5,539 bases of DNA from assembly GCA_046538375.1 (NCBI GenBank), contig JBKHJA010000129.1:1-5539 (forward strand), written 5' to 3'. Source of the DNA: JBKHJA01 sp046538375. GTDB lineage: Bacteria > Acidobacteriota > Aminicenantia > Aminicenantales > Aminicenantaceae. Below are positions 1 through 5,539 of the stretch, one piece after another. Below the pieces are notes generated by a model. The model did no database searches. It worked only from the letters and a program-made list of their open reading frames with translations, and was not told where the DNA came from. The stretch's first letter is position 1. Each line of letters starts with the position of its first letter. The position numbers were made by a program, and so were the translations under genes.

Positions 1-13
1 TGAATAATGCAGG

Positions 14-1348
14 TTAAAATTCGATTTTATAATCTTTTATTTTTTTATCCAGGGTAGGGCGGGTAATCTCCAGAATGCGGCTGGCCTGGGTTTTATTCCC
101 TCCAGTGGCTTTCAATACACGCTGGATATAGGTTTTCTCCACCTCCTTTAAAGGAACCAACTTTCTTGGGAACAATTCTTTCTCTCTGCTCTCCACAGGC
201 AAATTCTCCTCCAAGATAACATCCCCCTTGGCTAAAATCACCGCCCTGGTCAGGGCATTCTCCAGCTCTCTGACATTTCCTTTCCAAGGAAAATTGACCA
301 AAAGTTTCATGGCTCGAGGCGGCACTTTCCTCACGTTCTTGCGAAGTTGACGGTTTATTTTCTCCAAGAGATAAGCCACCAACTCGGGGATGTCTTCTTT
401 CCTTTCCCGAAGAGGAGGCAGAGATATTTCCATCACTTTCAAACGATAGTAAAGGTCTTCCCGAAATTTTCCCTTTTCGATCAAATCCCTTAGGTCTTGA
501 TTGGTGGCAGCGATGATCCTGGCTTCTGTTTTCAGGACTTTTTCTCCTCCCACCTTCATGAAATCCCTGGTCTCGATAACTCTGAGCAGCTTTGACTGGA
601 GGCTGGGTGAAACATCTCCTATCTCATCAAGAAACAAAGTCCCTTTTCCTGCGATCTCGAATTTCCCTCTTGTTTCATAAAAAGCATCGGTGAATGCCCC
701 TTTGACATGTCCAAACAGCTCACTTTCCAGGAGGGTGTCAGAGATAGCAGAACAATTGATAACAATGAACGGCTCTCCTCTATAAGGGCTGTTATAATGG
801 ATGGCTTTGGCCACCAGTTCTTTGCCGGTCCCGCTTTCTCCCTGGATAAGAACGTTGGTCCGGGTATTGGCCACCGACCCGATCAATTTGAAAACCTGTC
901 TCATCTGAGGTGAATGGCCGATGATATTATCGATGGTGTATTCTTTCTGCCTCTCTTCTACCAGATAACTCAGTTTGTCTTCTAAACTTTTCACCTGGAA
1001 TGCTTTTTTGATGGTTAAATCCAGCTCAACATGATCCAGTGGTTTGACCAGATACTCGAAGGCTCCCAGTTTTATGGCCTCCACGGTAGTTTTCATGTCG
1101 TCATAAGCGGTCATGATGATGATGACGGCATCACCTTTCTCTTCTTTTATCCTCCTCAGTATTTCAAGTCCATCCATATCAGGAAGGCGAATATCCAGGA
1201 TGACCAAATCCGGGAAATTCTGCTGGTGTTTCAGCAGTCCTTCCTCTCCATTTTGGGCCAGAATAACCTCGTAGTCCTGCTTTGAGATGTGGGAAGAAAG
1301 GGTCTTCCTGATTAAAGGATCATCGTCTATGATTAAAATCGATCTCAT
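14..1348 (-). CDS. NtrC-family sigma-54-dependent response regulator (receiver, AAA+, Fis-type HTH)
   Basis: A 444-residue cytoplasmic transcription activator that, when phosphorylated, uses ATP hydrolysis to open sigma-54 promoters. Receiver domain (about 1-118) has the acidic pocket D8-D10, phosphoacceptor D52 in VILDIRLPDMDG, T80 and K102. The AAA+ domain (about 140-375) has Walker A GESGTGKE (170-177), the sigma-54-contacting loop as GAFTDA (217-222, usual form GAFTGA), Walker B GTLFLDEIGD (236-245), the FREDLYYRL segment (295-303) and WKGNVRELEN (355-364). A Fis-like helix-turn-helix occupies about 404-440 (GGNKTQASRILEITRPTL). Length is normal for the family. The ATG overlaps the kinase stop codon by 4 bases (ATGA) and has GGAG 7 bases upstream inside the kinase gene, indicating translational coupling. 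Domain assignment is direct from motifs. The target regulon is unknown; the sigma-54 promoter at 4465-4479 upstream of its own operon is an inferred target. It resembles ZraR/AtoC-type regulators, but no specific orthologue is claimed. Confidence 0.97.
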   Translation of the reverse strand: MRSILIIDDDPLIRKTLSSHISKQDYEVILAQNGEEGLLKHQQNFPDLVILDIRLPDMDGLEILRRIKEEKGDAVIIIMTAYDDMKTTVEAIKLGAFEYLVKPLDHVELDLTIKKAFQVKSLEDKLSYLVEERQKEYTIDNIIGHSPQMRQVFKLIGSVANTRTNVLIQGESGTGKELVAKAIHYNSPYRGEPFIVINCSAISDTLLESELFGHVKGAFTDAFYETRGKFEIAGKGTLFLDEIGDVSPSLQSKLLRVIETRDFMKVGGEKVLKTEARIIAATNQDLRDLIEKGKFREDLYYRLKVMEISLPPLRERKEDIPELVAYLLEKINRQLRKNVRKVPPRAMKLLVNFPWKGNVRELENALTRAVILAKGDVILEENLPVESREKELFPRKLVPLKEVEKTYIQRVLKATGGNKTQASRILEITRPTLDKKIKDYKIEF

Positions 1349-2805
1349 TTCTTGTCTCCACAGGGAAGGATAATCTCAAAGCACGCTCCTCTCTCTTGTT
1401 TTCTTTTTACTTTTATGGAACCACCATGCTGTTCGATTATCTTTCTGGCATTGGCCAAACCTAACCCAATACCAGAAGACTTGGTGGTATAAAAAGGTTC
1501 AAATATATTTTCCCAATCCTCTTCAGGTATCCCACACCCGTCATCAGAAATCTCAATCCTGACTTTTTCATCCGAATCCTCCTGAAGGCAGGAAAAAGAA
1601 ATGTCGATCTTCCCTCCCTTATCCACAGCCTCACAAGCATTGGCAAGAATATTCAAGAAAACCTGCCTCAGTTTGTCCCCATCCACATAGACTTCAGGAG
1701 TTTTTGCCAAATCTTTATTGAGCCGAACATCCTTCAATGCCAACGAGTCAGCTATCATCTTCACAGATTCTTCCATAATCTGCTGGATGGAAAAACGATC
1801 CACGTTCAACTCAGCCACTCTGGTAAAATTGAGAAGTTCCTTGATAAAGCTGTCTATTTGACCGATTCCTTCCTGGGATATGCTGAGGTGCTCCTTTTCT
1901 TCTTCCTCCAGTTGATCACTTTCCAAGACCTTCTGGATATTCAATTTGACAGAAGTGAGGGGATTTCTTATCTCATGGGCGATACTGGCTGAGATACGAC
2001 CGATAGAAGCCAGTTTTTCGGCCTGGATCAGCTTCTTCTGGGCTGATTCCATCCTTTCTTTGGTCAGCTTAAGCTGACGGCTCATCTGGTTAAAATTATG
2101 AGCCAAATTTCCGATTTCATCCTGAGTGTGGATGTCCATCTTTTGAGAAAAATCTCCTCTGGCTATTTCAACCGTCCCCTGGGCTAATTTTTTTATGGGA
2201 TCGGTAATTCTTCTGGCTAAAAGAGTTGCTCCAAAAATTCCCAGCAAAAGACCGCCCGCGCCGATCAGAATCAGCATCAGACGAGTTTTTTGGATTTCTT
2301 TTCTCATATCCTGGAGGGAAAGGCCGACCTTGATGGATCCCCATTTTCTGGGTGATCCTTTGGCAAAGATGGGAGCTTCTATCTCCAGAATTTTTAAAAG
2401 GAGTTGAGATTTCTTATCCTTCAGGGTTTTGGATTCAAAAAAGTAGCTCTCTGGATCCACCTCCCCCTTAAGATGAATTTGGCCATAAATTTGTTCATAA
2501 TCTTTGATAAATTCATTAGCGGCAAACGGCCGGTTGTTTCGATCGTAGATGACCACATAAATCAGCTTTTGGTCAATCTGATCTTCGATATTCTCCTCAA
2601 CTCCCTCCTTATCCCAGAAGAGAAAGGGCTCTATATTCAACTGAGCGATGTTTTTGGCCATCAAGATTCCTTTCTCTTTCTGTTCCTCAAAGATGGATTT
2701 GACTTCCCTTTTTTCTATGACAAAAAGAATAGATCCGACCAGAAAGGTGAGCAGAATGATAACAGAGGCCGTGAATTTTGATCGAAGGGACATCTTCAAT
2801 CCCAT
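1345..2805 (-). CDS. Membrane-bound sensor histidine kinase, partner of the adjacent NtrC-type regulator
   Basis: A 486-residue kinase. A short N-terminus leads into membrane segment 1 (about 13-30), an extracytoplasmic sensory region of about 140 residues (31-173, probably a Cache/PAS-like fold, not resolvable by eye), membrane segment 2 (about 175-197), a HAMP linker (about 198-250), a coiled-coil entry into the dimerisation domain with the phosphorylatable H277 in IAHEIRNPL, and a complete ATPase domain: N-box LRQVFLNILANACEA (379-393), DDGCGIP (421-427), FEPFYTTK (435-442) and GIGLGLANAR (445-454). All residues needed for catalysis appear present. Start choice: the frame stays open to an ATG at 2967, but that lies 146 bases inside the upstream gene. 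The ATG at 2805 is 13 bases after that gene's stop, has AAGAG at 7-base spacing and gives a normal N-terminus; an ATG at 2793 is nearly as good. The ligand is unknown; it should phosphorylate the regulator whose start it overlaps. Confidence 0.95.
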   Translation of the reverse strand: MGLKMSLRSKFTASVIILLTFLVGSILFVIEKREVKSIFEEQKEKGILMAKNIAQLNIEPFLFWDKEGVEENIEDQIDQKLIYVVIYDRNNRPFAANEFIKDYEQIYGQIHLKGEVDPESYFFESKTLKDKKSQLLLKILEIEAPIFAKGSPRKWGSIKVGLSLQDMRKEIQKTRLMLILIGAGGLLLGIFGATLLARRITDPIKKLAQGTVEIARGDFSQKMDIHTQDEIGNLAHNFNQMSRQLKLTKERMESAQKKLIQAEKLASIGRISASIAHEIRNPLTSVKLNIQKVLESDQLEEEEKEHLSISQEGIGQIDSFIKELLNFTRVAELNVDRFSIQQIMEESVKMIADSLALKDVRLNKDLAKTPEVYVDGDKLRQVFLNILANACEAVDKGGKIDISFSCLQEDSDEKVRIEISDDGCGIPEEDWENIFEPFYTTKSSGIGLGLANARKIIEQHGGSIKVKRKQERGACFEIILPCGDKK

Positions 2806-2817
2806 TTTTCTGCTCTT
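2806..2817 (-). promoter_or_regulatory. Ribosome binding site deciding the kinase start (weak)
   Basis: On the minus strand AAGAG (2817-2813) lies 7 bases before the ATG at 2805, inside the 13-base gap after the binding-protein stop codon. A competing in-frame ATG at 2793 has GGGA 6 bases before it. Neither is a strong Shine-Dalgarno, so the N-terminus could be 4 residues shorter than annotated. Both options exclude the much longer frame reaching back to 2967. Confidence 0.45.
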
Positions 2818-2818
2818 T

Positions 2819-4417
2819 TTATTTTGCCAGCCAGATATTCTTAGCTTCCAGGTAATAAAGCCCCGAGGGAGGAACATCCACCCCTCTGACATAAGGCTGC
2901 ATGGCCACTCTGTTCTGTTGAGAATAGAGGGGCACAGCCGGGACATCGGAAAGGAGAATCTCCTCAATCTGATGAAAAAAGTTTATTCTCCTGGTCCAGC
3001 TCTTTTCCACCTCAGCTTTCTGCAGGAGTTCATCTAAAAGGGGATTCTCATAGCCCAGTAAATTAAAAATGGATTTAGAGTGAAAGAGGGGACGGATGAT
3101 GTCTTCAGGATCAGGGATATTCATCAGCCTGTCCATCAGGACAACATAGGGCTTCTTGGACTGCTTGATGTGTTGAGTGGATTTGTAGAAATCAACCTTA
3201 AGCCTTATCCCTAAATTCTCAAACTGCTTCCTCAGTTCTCTGTAGATTTTAATCTTTAGCTCTGTTCTTGGCAAACTCAGAAAAAGAGTAAGCGATGGAA
3301 ATTCTTTCTCTGGAGAAAATCCTGCTCTTTTGAGCCCTCGGGCAGCCTTTTCCAGGTCATAGGTGTCTTCAACTTCGTCAGGAAAAAAGCCGGGCAGTTG
3401 GGAGGGAATATAAGAGCTCACTCCCTGTTTCAGTGTCCTTATGTCCTGAGACGCCCGGACTAGGGCCTTCTTGTTGATTCCGAAAGAAATGGCTCTTCTT
3501 ACCGCCGGATCATCCAGAGGGGGGATACGGCAGCTCATTCCCAAAAAAACACGATGAAGCGAACCATCCACAAAAATTTGATACTGCGAATTGAGCAATC
3601 TTTCTGAAAGGACCGGAATGGAGTGGATCTCTCCGTTCAAAAAGTGTTCCAGGGTATAAAGAGGGCAGAACTCCACAGCTTTCACATACGGCGCTCCTCC
3701 GAAATATTCTTCATTGCGCTCAAGATGGACCCCTGCAATCTCCAGGCGGGAAGTCCTCACCCAATAGCTGAACTTGAAAGGTCCGGTACCGGAAGGATTC
3801 AGAAAAAAATTCTCTCCCTTTTCCTCCAGCAGATCTTTAGGAAGAACTTTGCAAAAATGCATGCTTAACAGATAAAGGGCAGAAATATAAGGCTTGGTCC
3901 AGCGAATTTGGAAAGTGTATCTGTCCAAAACACGAAAGCCCTGGACATGGCTGCTCTTCCCTTCCCGGTATGCCTCAGCTCCCGCCACACGAGGAAGAAA
4001 AAACTGGAAATAAGGAGACCTGGTTTTCCTGTCCAGAATTCTCTGCAGAGAATATTTCACATCTTCTGCAGAAATCTCTCTGCCATGATGAAACCTAACT
4101 CCTTTTCTCAAATGAAAAGTGAATGTTTTACGGTCAGAGGATATCTCCCAATATTCTGCCAGGGAAGGAACAATATTGAAGTGATTATCCAGGTCTACCA
4201 ATCCATCGTAAATTTGTTCTGAAATGAAAATGAATGATTCTGGGCTTGCCGGATCAAGCTCCCTCCTGAATGTATCGGCAAAGGACTTCAAACGAAAAAC
4301 TCCCCCGGAGCGTGGCTTTTTCTCCGGGGGAATCCTGCTGCTCCCTGTATAAGATAACGCAGAAGCAAAATAAACCAGCAGGAAAATTTTTATGGGAACA
4401 GCCAGCTTCGTCCACAT
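2819..4417 (-). CDS. Extracytoplasmic solute-binding protein, family 5 (peptide/nickel ABC type)
   Basis: A 532-residue protein of normal length for the SBP_bac_5 family (DppA/OppA/NikA-like), which binds peptides, metal chelates or other solutes outside the inner membrane. It begins with a basic-then-hydrophobic export signal (K4, K10, core IFLLVYFASAL at 11-21). There is no lipobox cysteine, so it is predicted soluble periplasmic or retained by an uncleaved signal. Family hallmarks in order: the EQIYDGLVDLD region (67-77), the TFHLRKGVRFHHGREISAEDV signature (100-120), NPSGTGPFKF (207-216), LDDPAVRRAISFGINKKALV (301-320), and the C-terminal DVPAVPLYSQ (491-500). The ATG has AGGA 7 bases upstream. 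No permease or ATPase gene is in the window, and the next genes are a kinase and its regulator, so a role presenting ligand to the kinase is possible; supply to an unlinked transporter is the alternative. The substrate cannot be read from the sequence. The family call is firm and the role is inference. Confidence 0.93.
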   Translation of the reverse strand: MWTKLAVPIKIFLLVYFASALSYTGSSRIPPEKKPRSGGVFRLKSFADTFRRELDPASPESFIFISEQIYDGLVDLDNHFNIVPSLAEYWEISSDRKTFTFHLRKGVRFHHGREISAEDVKYSLQRILDRKTRSPYFQFFLPRVAGAEAYREGKSSHVQGFRVLDRYTFQIRWTKPYISALYLLSMHFCKVLPKDLLEEKGENFFLNPSGTGPFKFSYWVRTSRLEIAGVHLERNEEYFGGAPYVKAVEFCPLYTLEHFLNGEIHSIPVLSERLLNSQYQIFVDGSLHRVFLGMSCRIPPLDDPAVRRAISFGINKKALVRASQDIRTLKQGVSSYIPSQLPGFFPDEVEDTYDLEKAARGLKRAGFSPEKEFPSLTLFLSLPRTELKIKIYRELRKQFENLGIRLKVDFYKSTQHIKQSKKPYVVLMDRLMNIPDPEDIIRPLFHSKSIFNLLGYENPLLDELLQKAEVEKSWTRRINFFHQIEEILLSDVPAVPLYSQQNRVAMQPYVRGVDVPPSGLYYLEAKNIWLAK

Positions 4418-4430
4418 AGTGTTTTCCTAA
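4418..4430 (-). promoter_or_regulatory. Shine-Dalgarno site of the solute-binding-protein gene
   Basis: The minus strand reads TTAGGAAAACACT before the ATG at 4417. AGGA (4428-4425) is 7 bases from the start, a normal spacing. It supports this start and falls inside the short leader predicted from the sigma-54 promoter at 4465-4479. Confidence 0.7.
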
Positions 4431-4464
4431 AATAATAAAGAATCCTTACCTCTATAACAACAGC

Positions 4465-4479
4465 GCAATTTTTATGCCA
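4465..4479 (-). promoter_or_regulatory. Sigma-54 (-24/-12) promoter of the binding protein-kinase-regulator operon
   Basis: The minus strand reads TTGGCATAAAAATTGCG from 4480 to 4464. Compared with the sigma-54 consensus YTGGCACG-N4-TTGCW, it has TTGGCATA-AAAA-TTGC-G. The invariant GG (4478-4477) and GC (4466-4465) are separated by exactly 10 bases, and most flanking consensus positions match; the deviations are CG to TA after TGGCA and W to G at the end. Transcription is predicted to begin near 4453, giving a leader of about 36 bases that contains the AGGA ribosome site. The downstream operon encodes a sigma-54 activator, so functional relevance is strengthened by context. That this regulator, rather than another sigma-54 activator of the cell, acts here is inference. 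Confidence 0.78.
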
Positions 4480-4539
4480 ATTTTAGATAAGGCGGGCTAA
4501 TTCTGGCCGCCCCAGGAAGTTCTGCAGACTGACTTTCTG

Positions 4540-4548
4540 ATTTTAACA
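4540..4548 (-). promoter_or_regulatory. Possible extended -10 (sigma-70-like) element, weak
   Basis: The minus strand reads TGTTAAAAT, an extended -10 form (TG-N-TAAAAT). No good -35 lies 17 bases upstream; the nearest -35-like word is TTGACC (4582-4577), which is too far. If used, it would give a basal transcript with a leader of about 115 bases, supplying a starting level of kinase and regulator. The region is AT-rich, so such words arise easily by chance. Confidence 0.2.
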
Positions 4549-4553
4549 CAAAT

Positions 4554-4570
4554 TGTAAATATCTTTTACA
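4554..4570. repeat. Inverted repeat TGTAAA-N5-TTTACA, candidate regulator site
   Basis: Perfect 6-base arms TGTAAA (4554-4559) and TTTACA (4565-4570) flank TATCT. The centre is about 109 bases upstream of the predicted sigma-54 start, a typical enhancer distance. The surrounding stretch 4535-4600 is AT-rich, so a chance dyad is possible, and the arms do not match the 4628-4646 palindrome. It could be a second activator site, a site for another regulator, or nothing. Confidence 0.35.
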
Positions 4571-4622
4571 GATTTTGGTCAATCCGTTTAAAATTACACC
4601 CCCGCATGACCCTATATCCGAG

Positions 4623-4646
4623 ACAGCTTATGCTGTCACAGCATAA
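4623..4646. promoter_or_regulatory. Perfect 19-base palindrome, candidate upstream activator (enhancer) site
   Basis: TTATGCTGT (4628-4636), one central C, then ACAGCATAA (4638-4646): 9-base arms with no mismatch. A further ACAGC at 4623-4627 makes a second overlapping dyad, ACAGC-TTAT-GCTGT (4623-4636), so three alternating half-sites are present. The one-base centre leaves no room for an RNA loop, which favours a dimeric protein site on DNA over a terminator. The centre is about 184 bases upstream of the predicted sigma-54 start, within the range used by NtrC-type activators. It is the best candidate binding site for the regulator at 14-1348 through its Fis-type helix-turn-helix, but that assignment is inference. 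Confidence 0.55.
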
Positions 4647-4673
4647 ATATACTGATCGAGAAGCGTAAGGGAT

Positions 4674-4691
4674 GGGGCGGGAGGAAGCCCC
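4674..4691. repeat. Hairpin-forming inverted repeat GGGGC/GCCCC
   Basis: GGGGC (4674-4678) and GCCCC (4687-4691) enclose an 8-base purine-rich loop (GGGAGGAA on the plus strand). It is the first, counting from the sigma-54 promoter side, of three inverted repeats lying in a row to 4788. A five-base GC stem alone would be unremarkable. No T-run follows it on either strand. Confidence 0.3.
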
Positions 4692-4714
4692 TGTGATGAC
4701 CGAGCAGGCATGGT

Positions 4715-4733
4715 TTCTCTCCGAAGGAGAGAA
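4715..4733. repeat. Hairpin-forming inverted repeat TTCTCTCC/GGAGAGAA with 3-base loop
   Basis: Perfect 8-base arms 4715-4722 and 4726-4733 around GAA on the plus strand (TTC on the minus strand). This is a strong local hairpin between the dipeptidase stop codon and the operon promoter. No T-run follows on either strand, so it is not a classical intrinsic terminator. It may be part of a structured untranslated RNA with its two neighbours. Confidence 0.5.
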
Positions 4734-4762
4734 GAGCGGAGTCCGAATGGGAGCTTATTTTC

Positions 4763-4788
4763 CTGATTTGTGGCTTTACACAAATCAG
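4763..4788. repeat. Hairpin-forming inverted repeat downstream of the dipeptidase gene
   Basis: Perfect 10-base arms CTGATTTGTG (4763-4772) and CACAAATCAG (4779-4788) with a 6-base loop. On the minus strand it begins 25 bases after the dipeptidase stop codon, where a transcript end or 3'-protecting stem would be expected. The sequence following on that strand is GAAAATAAGC, which lacks the U-tract of an intrinsic terminator. A 3'-stabilising stem or a Rho-linked end is therefore more likely than a stand-alone terminator. Confidence 0.5.
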
Positions 4789-4813
4789 CGGGGATTCCAA
4801 GGGGATATGCCTT

Positions 4814-5539
4814 CTATCCAGCGGGACTTTGACTTTTCTTTCCTATCTCTATGACCTCTCCGAACACCCGCATGATGTTTCCACCCCAGATTTTCTGTAT
4901 ATCTTCTTCTTTATAGCCGCGGGCGAGAAGCTCTTTGGTGATCTCGCACATCTGGCTGACATCACCGCATCCTTTAAGCTCTCCTCCTCCGTCAAAATCC
5001 GTTCCTATCCCCACATGATCAATTCCCACCAGGTCAACCACGTGATCGATATGGTCGACCATTTCTGCCACCGTGGCTTTATCTTCAGGGTATCTCTGGT
5101 TGATTTTCATGTATTCTTCATGCAATTTCTCCAAGGTGGCTTCATCCCGAATTTTACTCCAGGGGCCGTACTTTTCTCTCAACTCAGCCAGGGCTTTGTC
5201 TCTTTCCGGGTTAGGCGGGAGTTTTTTCACGAAACTGGACACAAAACAAACCTGAATGACTCCCCCGTTTGAAGCCAGGGCTTTGATCATTTCATCAGAA
5301 AGATTGCGGGGATGGTCACAAATAGCCCTCACACAGGAGTGGGAAGCGATCACCGGAGCCTGGGTTATTTCCAGCACATCAAAGAATGATTGATCTGAAA
5401 CATGAGAAACATCCACCATGATTCCCATCCGGTTGCATTCAGCTACCACCTCACTGCCGAACTCGCTCAAGCCATTGTCTTCAGAGTTCTCTTTATCTGT
5501 AGAGGAATCACAGATTTGGTTATCCGAAGAATGGCATAG
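4814..5539 (-). CDS. Peptidase M19 (membrane/renal dipeptidase family), 5' end outside the window
   Basis: 241 C-terminal residues of a zinc dipeptidase that cleaves dipeptides, often with D-residues at the C-terminal position; the frame is open to the window edge. The first methionine-like codon inside (TTG at 5470) is not the start, because the preceding codons give family sequence: CHSSDNQICDSSTD, then NGLSEFG. Fragment numbering: MVDVSH with H46 (substrate-side histidine in the family), the metal-ligand histidines in IASHS (H67) and CDHPRNL (H76), and the active-site GIGTDFDG (D181, D183). The carboxy end, IWGGNIMRVFGEV, is typical and is followed by TAG. The N-terminal metal ligands and any signal peptide lie beyond the edge, so location and completeness cannot be judged. 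It is co-oriented with the downstream operon but separated by 396 bases with a separate promoter. A link to peptide uptake by the neighbouring binding protein is plausible but not shown. The family call is firm. Confidence 0.95.
   Translation of the reverse strand, partial: LCHSSDNQICDSSTDKENSEDNGLSEFGSEVVAECNRMGIMVDVSHVSDQSFFDVLEITQAPVIASHSCVRAICDHPRNLSDEMIKALASNGGVIQVCFVSSFVKKLPPNPERDKALAELREKYGPWSKIRDEATLEKLHEEYMKINQRYPEDKATVAEMVDHIDHVVDLVGIDHVGIGTDFDGGGELKGCGDVSQMCEITKELLARGYKEEDIQKIWGGNIMRVFGEVIEIGKKSQSPAG

Larger units (their letters stand above)
4418..4813. other. Gene-free regulatory gap between dipeptidase and binding-protein operon
   Basis: No credible coding sequence lies here. 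From the operon side it holds: ribosome site (4425-4428), sigma-54 promoter (4465-4479), a short weak GC dyad (4491-4511), an AT-rich stretch suited to bending (about 4535-4600) with one dyad, the 19-base palindrome (4628-4646), then a GC-richer block with three hairpins (4674-4788). The layout splits into a DNA-level control half (4418-4650) and a possibly RNA-structured half (4670-4790). A weak IHF-like word (GGTCAATCCGTTTA, 4577-4590) is present but misses several consensus positions. Confidence 0.7.

Noticed and set aside
2806..2967. Extended kinase start at 2967 giving a 540-residue protein
   Set aside because: The extra 54 codons overlap the 3' end of the solute-binding-protein gene and give arginine/tryptophan-rich sequence unlike a kinase N-terminus. 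The ATG at 2805 just after that gene's stop fits operon spacing.
2404..3037. Plus-strand open frames of 125 and 129 codons opposite the kinase and binding-protein genes
   Set aside because: They are antisense shadows of two well-supported genes, overlap each other in different frames, and show no domain motifs or credible start signals.
4491..4511. GGCGG/CCGCC dyad just upstream of the -24 element as a terminator
   Set aside because: The stem has only 5 pairs with an 11-base loop and no T-run on either strand. It is too weak to call.
4560..4582. TTGACC as the -35 of a sigma-70 promoter
   Set aside because: At the usual 17-base spacing the partner hexamer is TTTACA, a poor -10. TACAAT needs a 19-base spacing. 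The sigma-54 element is far better supported.
4577..4590. IHF-binding site between the palindrome and the sigma-54 promoter
   Set aside because: GGTCAATCCGTTTA keeps the TCAA core and spacing but misses several other consensus positions. The location is suitable but the match is too poor to annotate.
4651..4673. Resemblance to the 3' end of a thiamine pyrophosphate riboswitch (CTGATC then GCGTAAGGGA)
   Set aside because: Only short words match. The remaining conserved blocks of that riboswitch are absent, and no thiamine gene follows on the plus strand.
4672..4854. Plus-strand 60-codon open frame in the intergenic gap
   Set aside because: It has no properly spaced ribosome site, crosses three hairpins, runs into the dipeptidase gene on the opposite strand, and resembles no family I recognise.
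5468..5470. TTG codon as the start of a 218-residue dipeptidase
   Set aside because: The frame continues upstream with sequence typical of the M19 family (CHSSDNQICDSSTD then NGLSEFG) to the window edge, so the gene is cut by the window and does not start there.

Overview
All supportable genes in this window lie on the minus strand. In transcription order they are: the 3' part of a membrane-dipeptidase-type (peptidase M19) gene entering from the right edge (4814-5539); a 396-base gene-free gap (4418-4813); and a compact cluster encoding an extracytoplasmic peptide/nickel-type (family 5) solute-binding protein (2819-4417), a membrane histidine kinase (1345-2805) and an NtrC-type sigma-54 response regulator (14-1348). 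The last three are spaced as one operon: 13 bases between the binding protein and the kinase, and a 4-base ATGA overlap between kinase and regulator.

The main result lies in the gap. A -24/-12 (sigma-54) promoter with the invariant GG-N10-GC geometry, TTGGCATAAAAATTGCG on the minus strand, sits so that transcription would start about 36 bases before the binding-protein ATG, just ahead of a clear Shine-Dalgarno. Further upstream are a perfect 19-base palindrome (centre about -184) and a second dyad (centre about -109), in the range where sigma-54 activators bind. The operon ends in a sigma-54 activator, so the simplest model is a self-amplifying circuit: ligand is met by the binding protein and/or the kinase's periplasmic domain, the kinase phosphorylates the regulator, and the regulator activates its own operon and probably distant targets. 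No ABC permease or ATPase is visible, so the binding protein may serve sensing as much as transport.

The part of the gap next to the dipeptidase gene (4674-4788) carries three consecutive perfect hairpins and no credible gene. It could be an untranslated structured RNA or a processing/termination region.

The organism is a Gram-negative-type bacterium: secreted binding protein, two-membrane-segment sensor kinase, sigma-54 circuitry and moderate base composition (not computed). The style of the kinase/regulator pair recalls Desulfobacterota (former Deltaproteobacteria) and related uncultured lineages, but the window has no taxonomic marker. No tRNA, rRNA, CRISPR array, insertion sequence or phage gene was seen.
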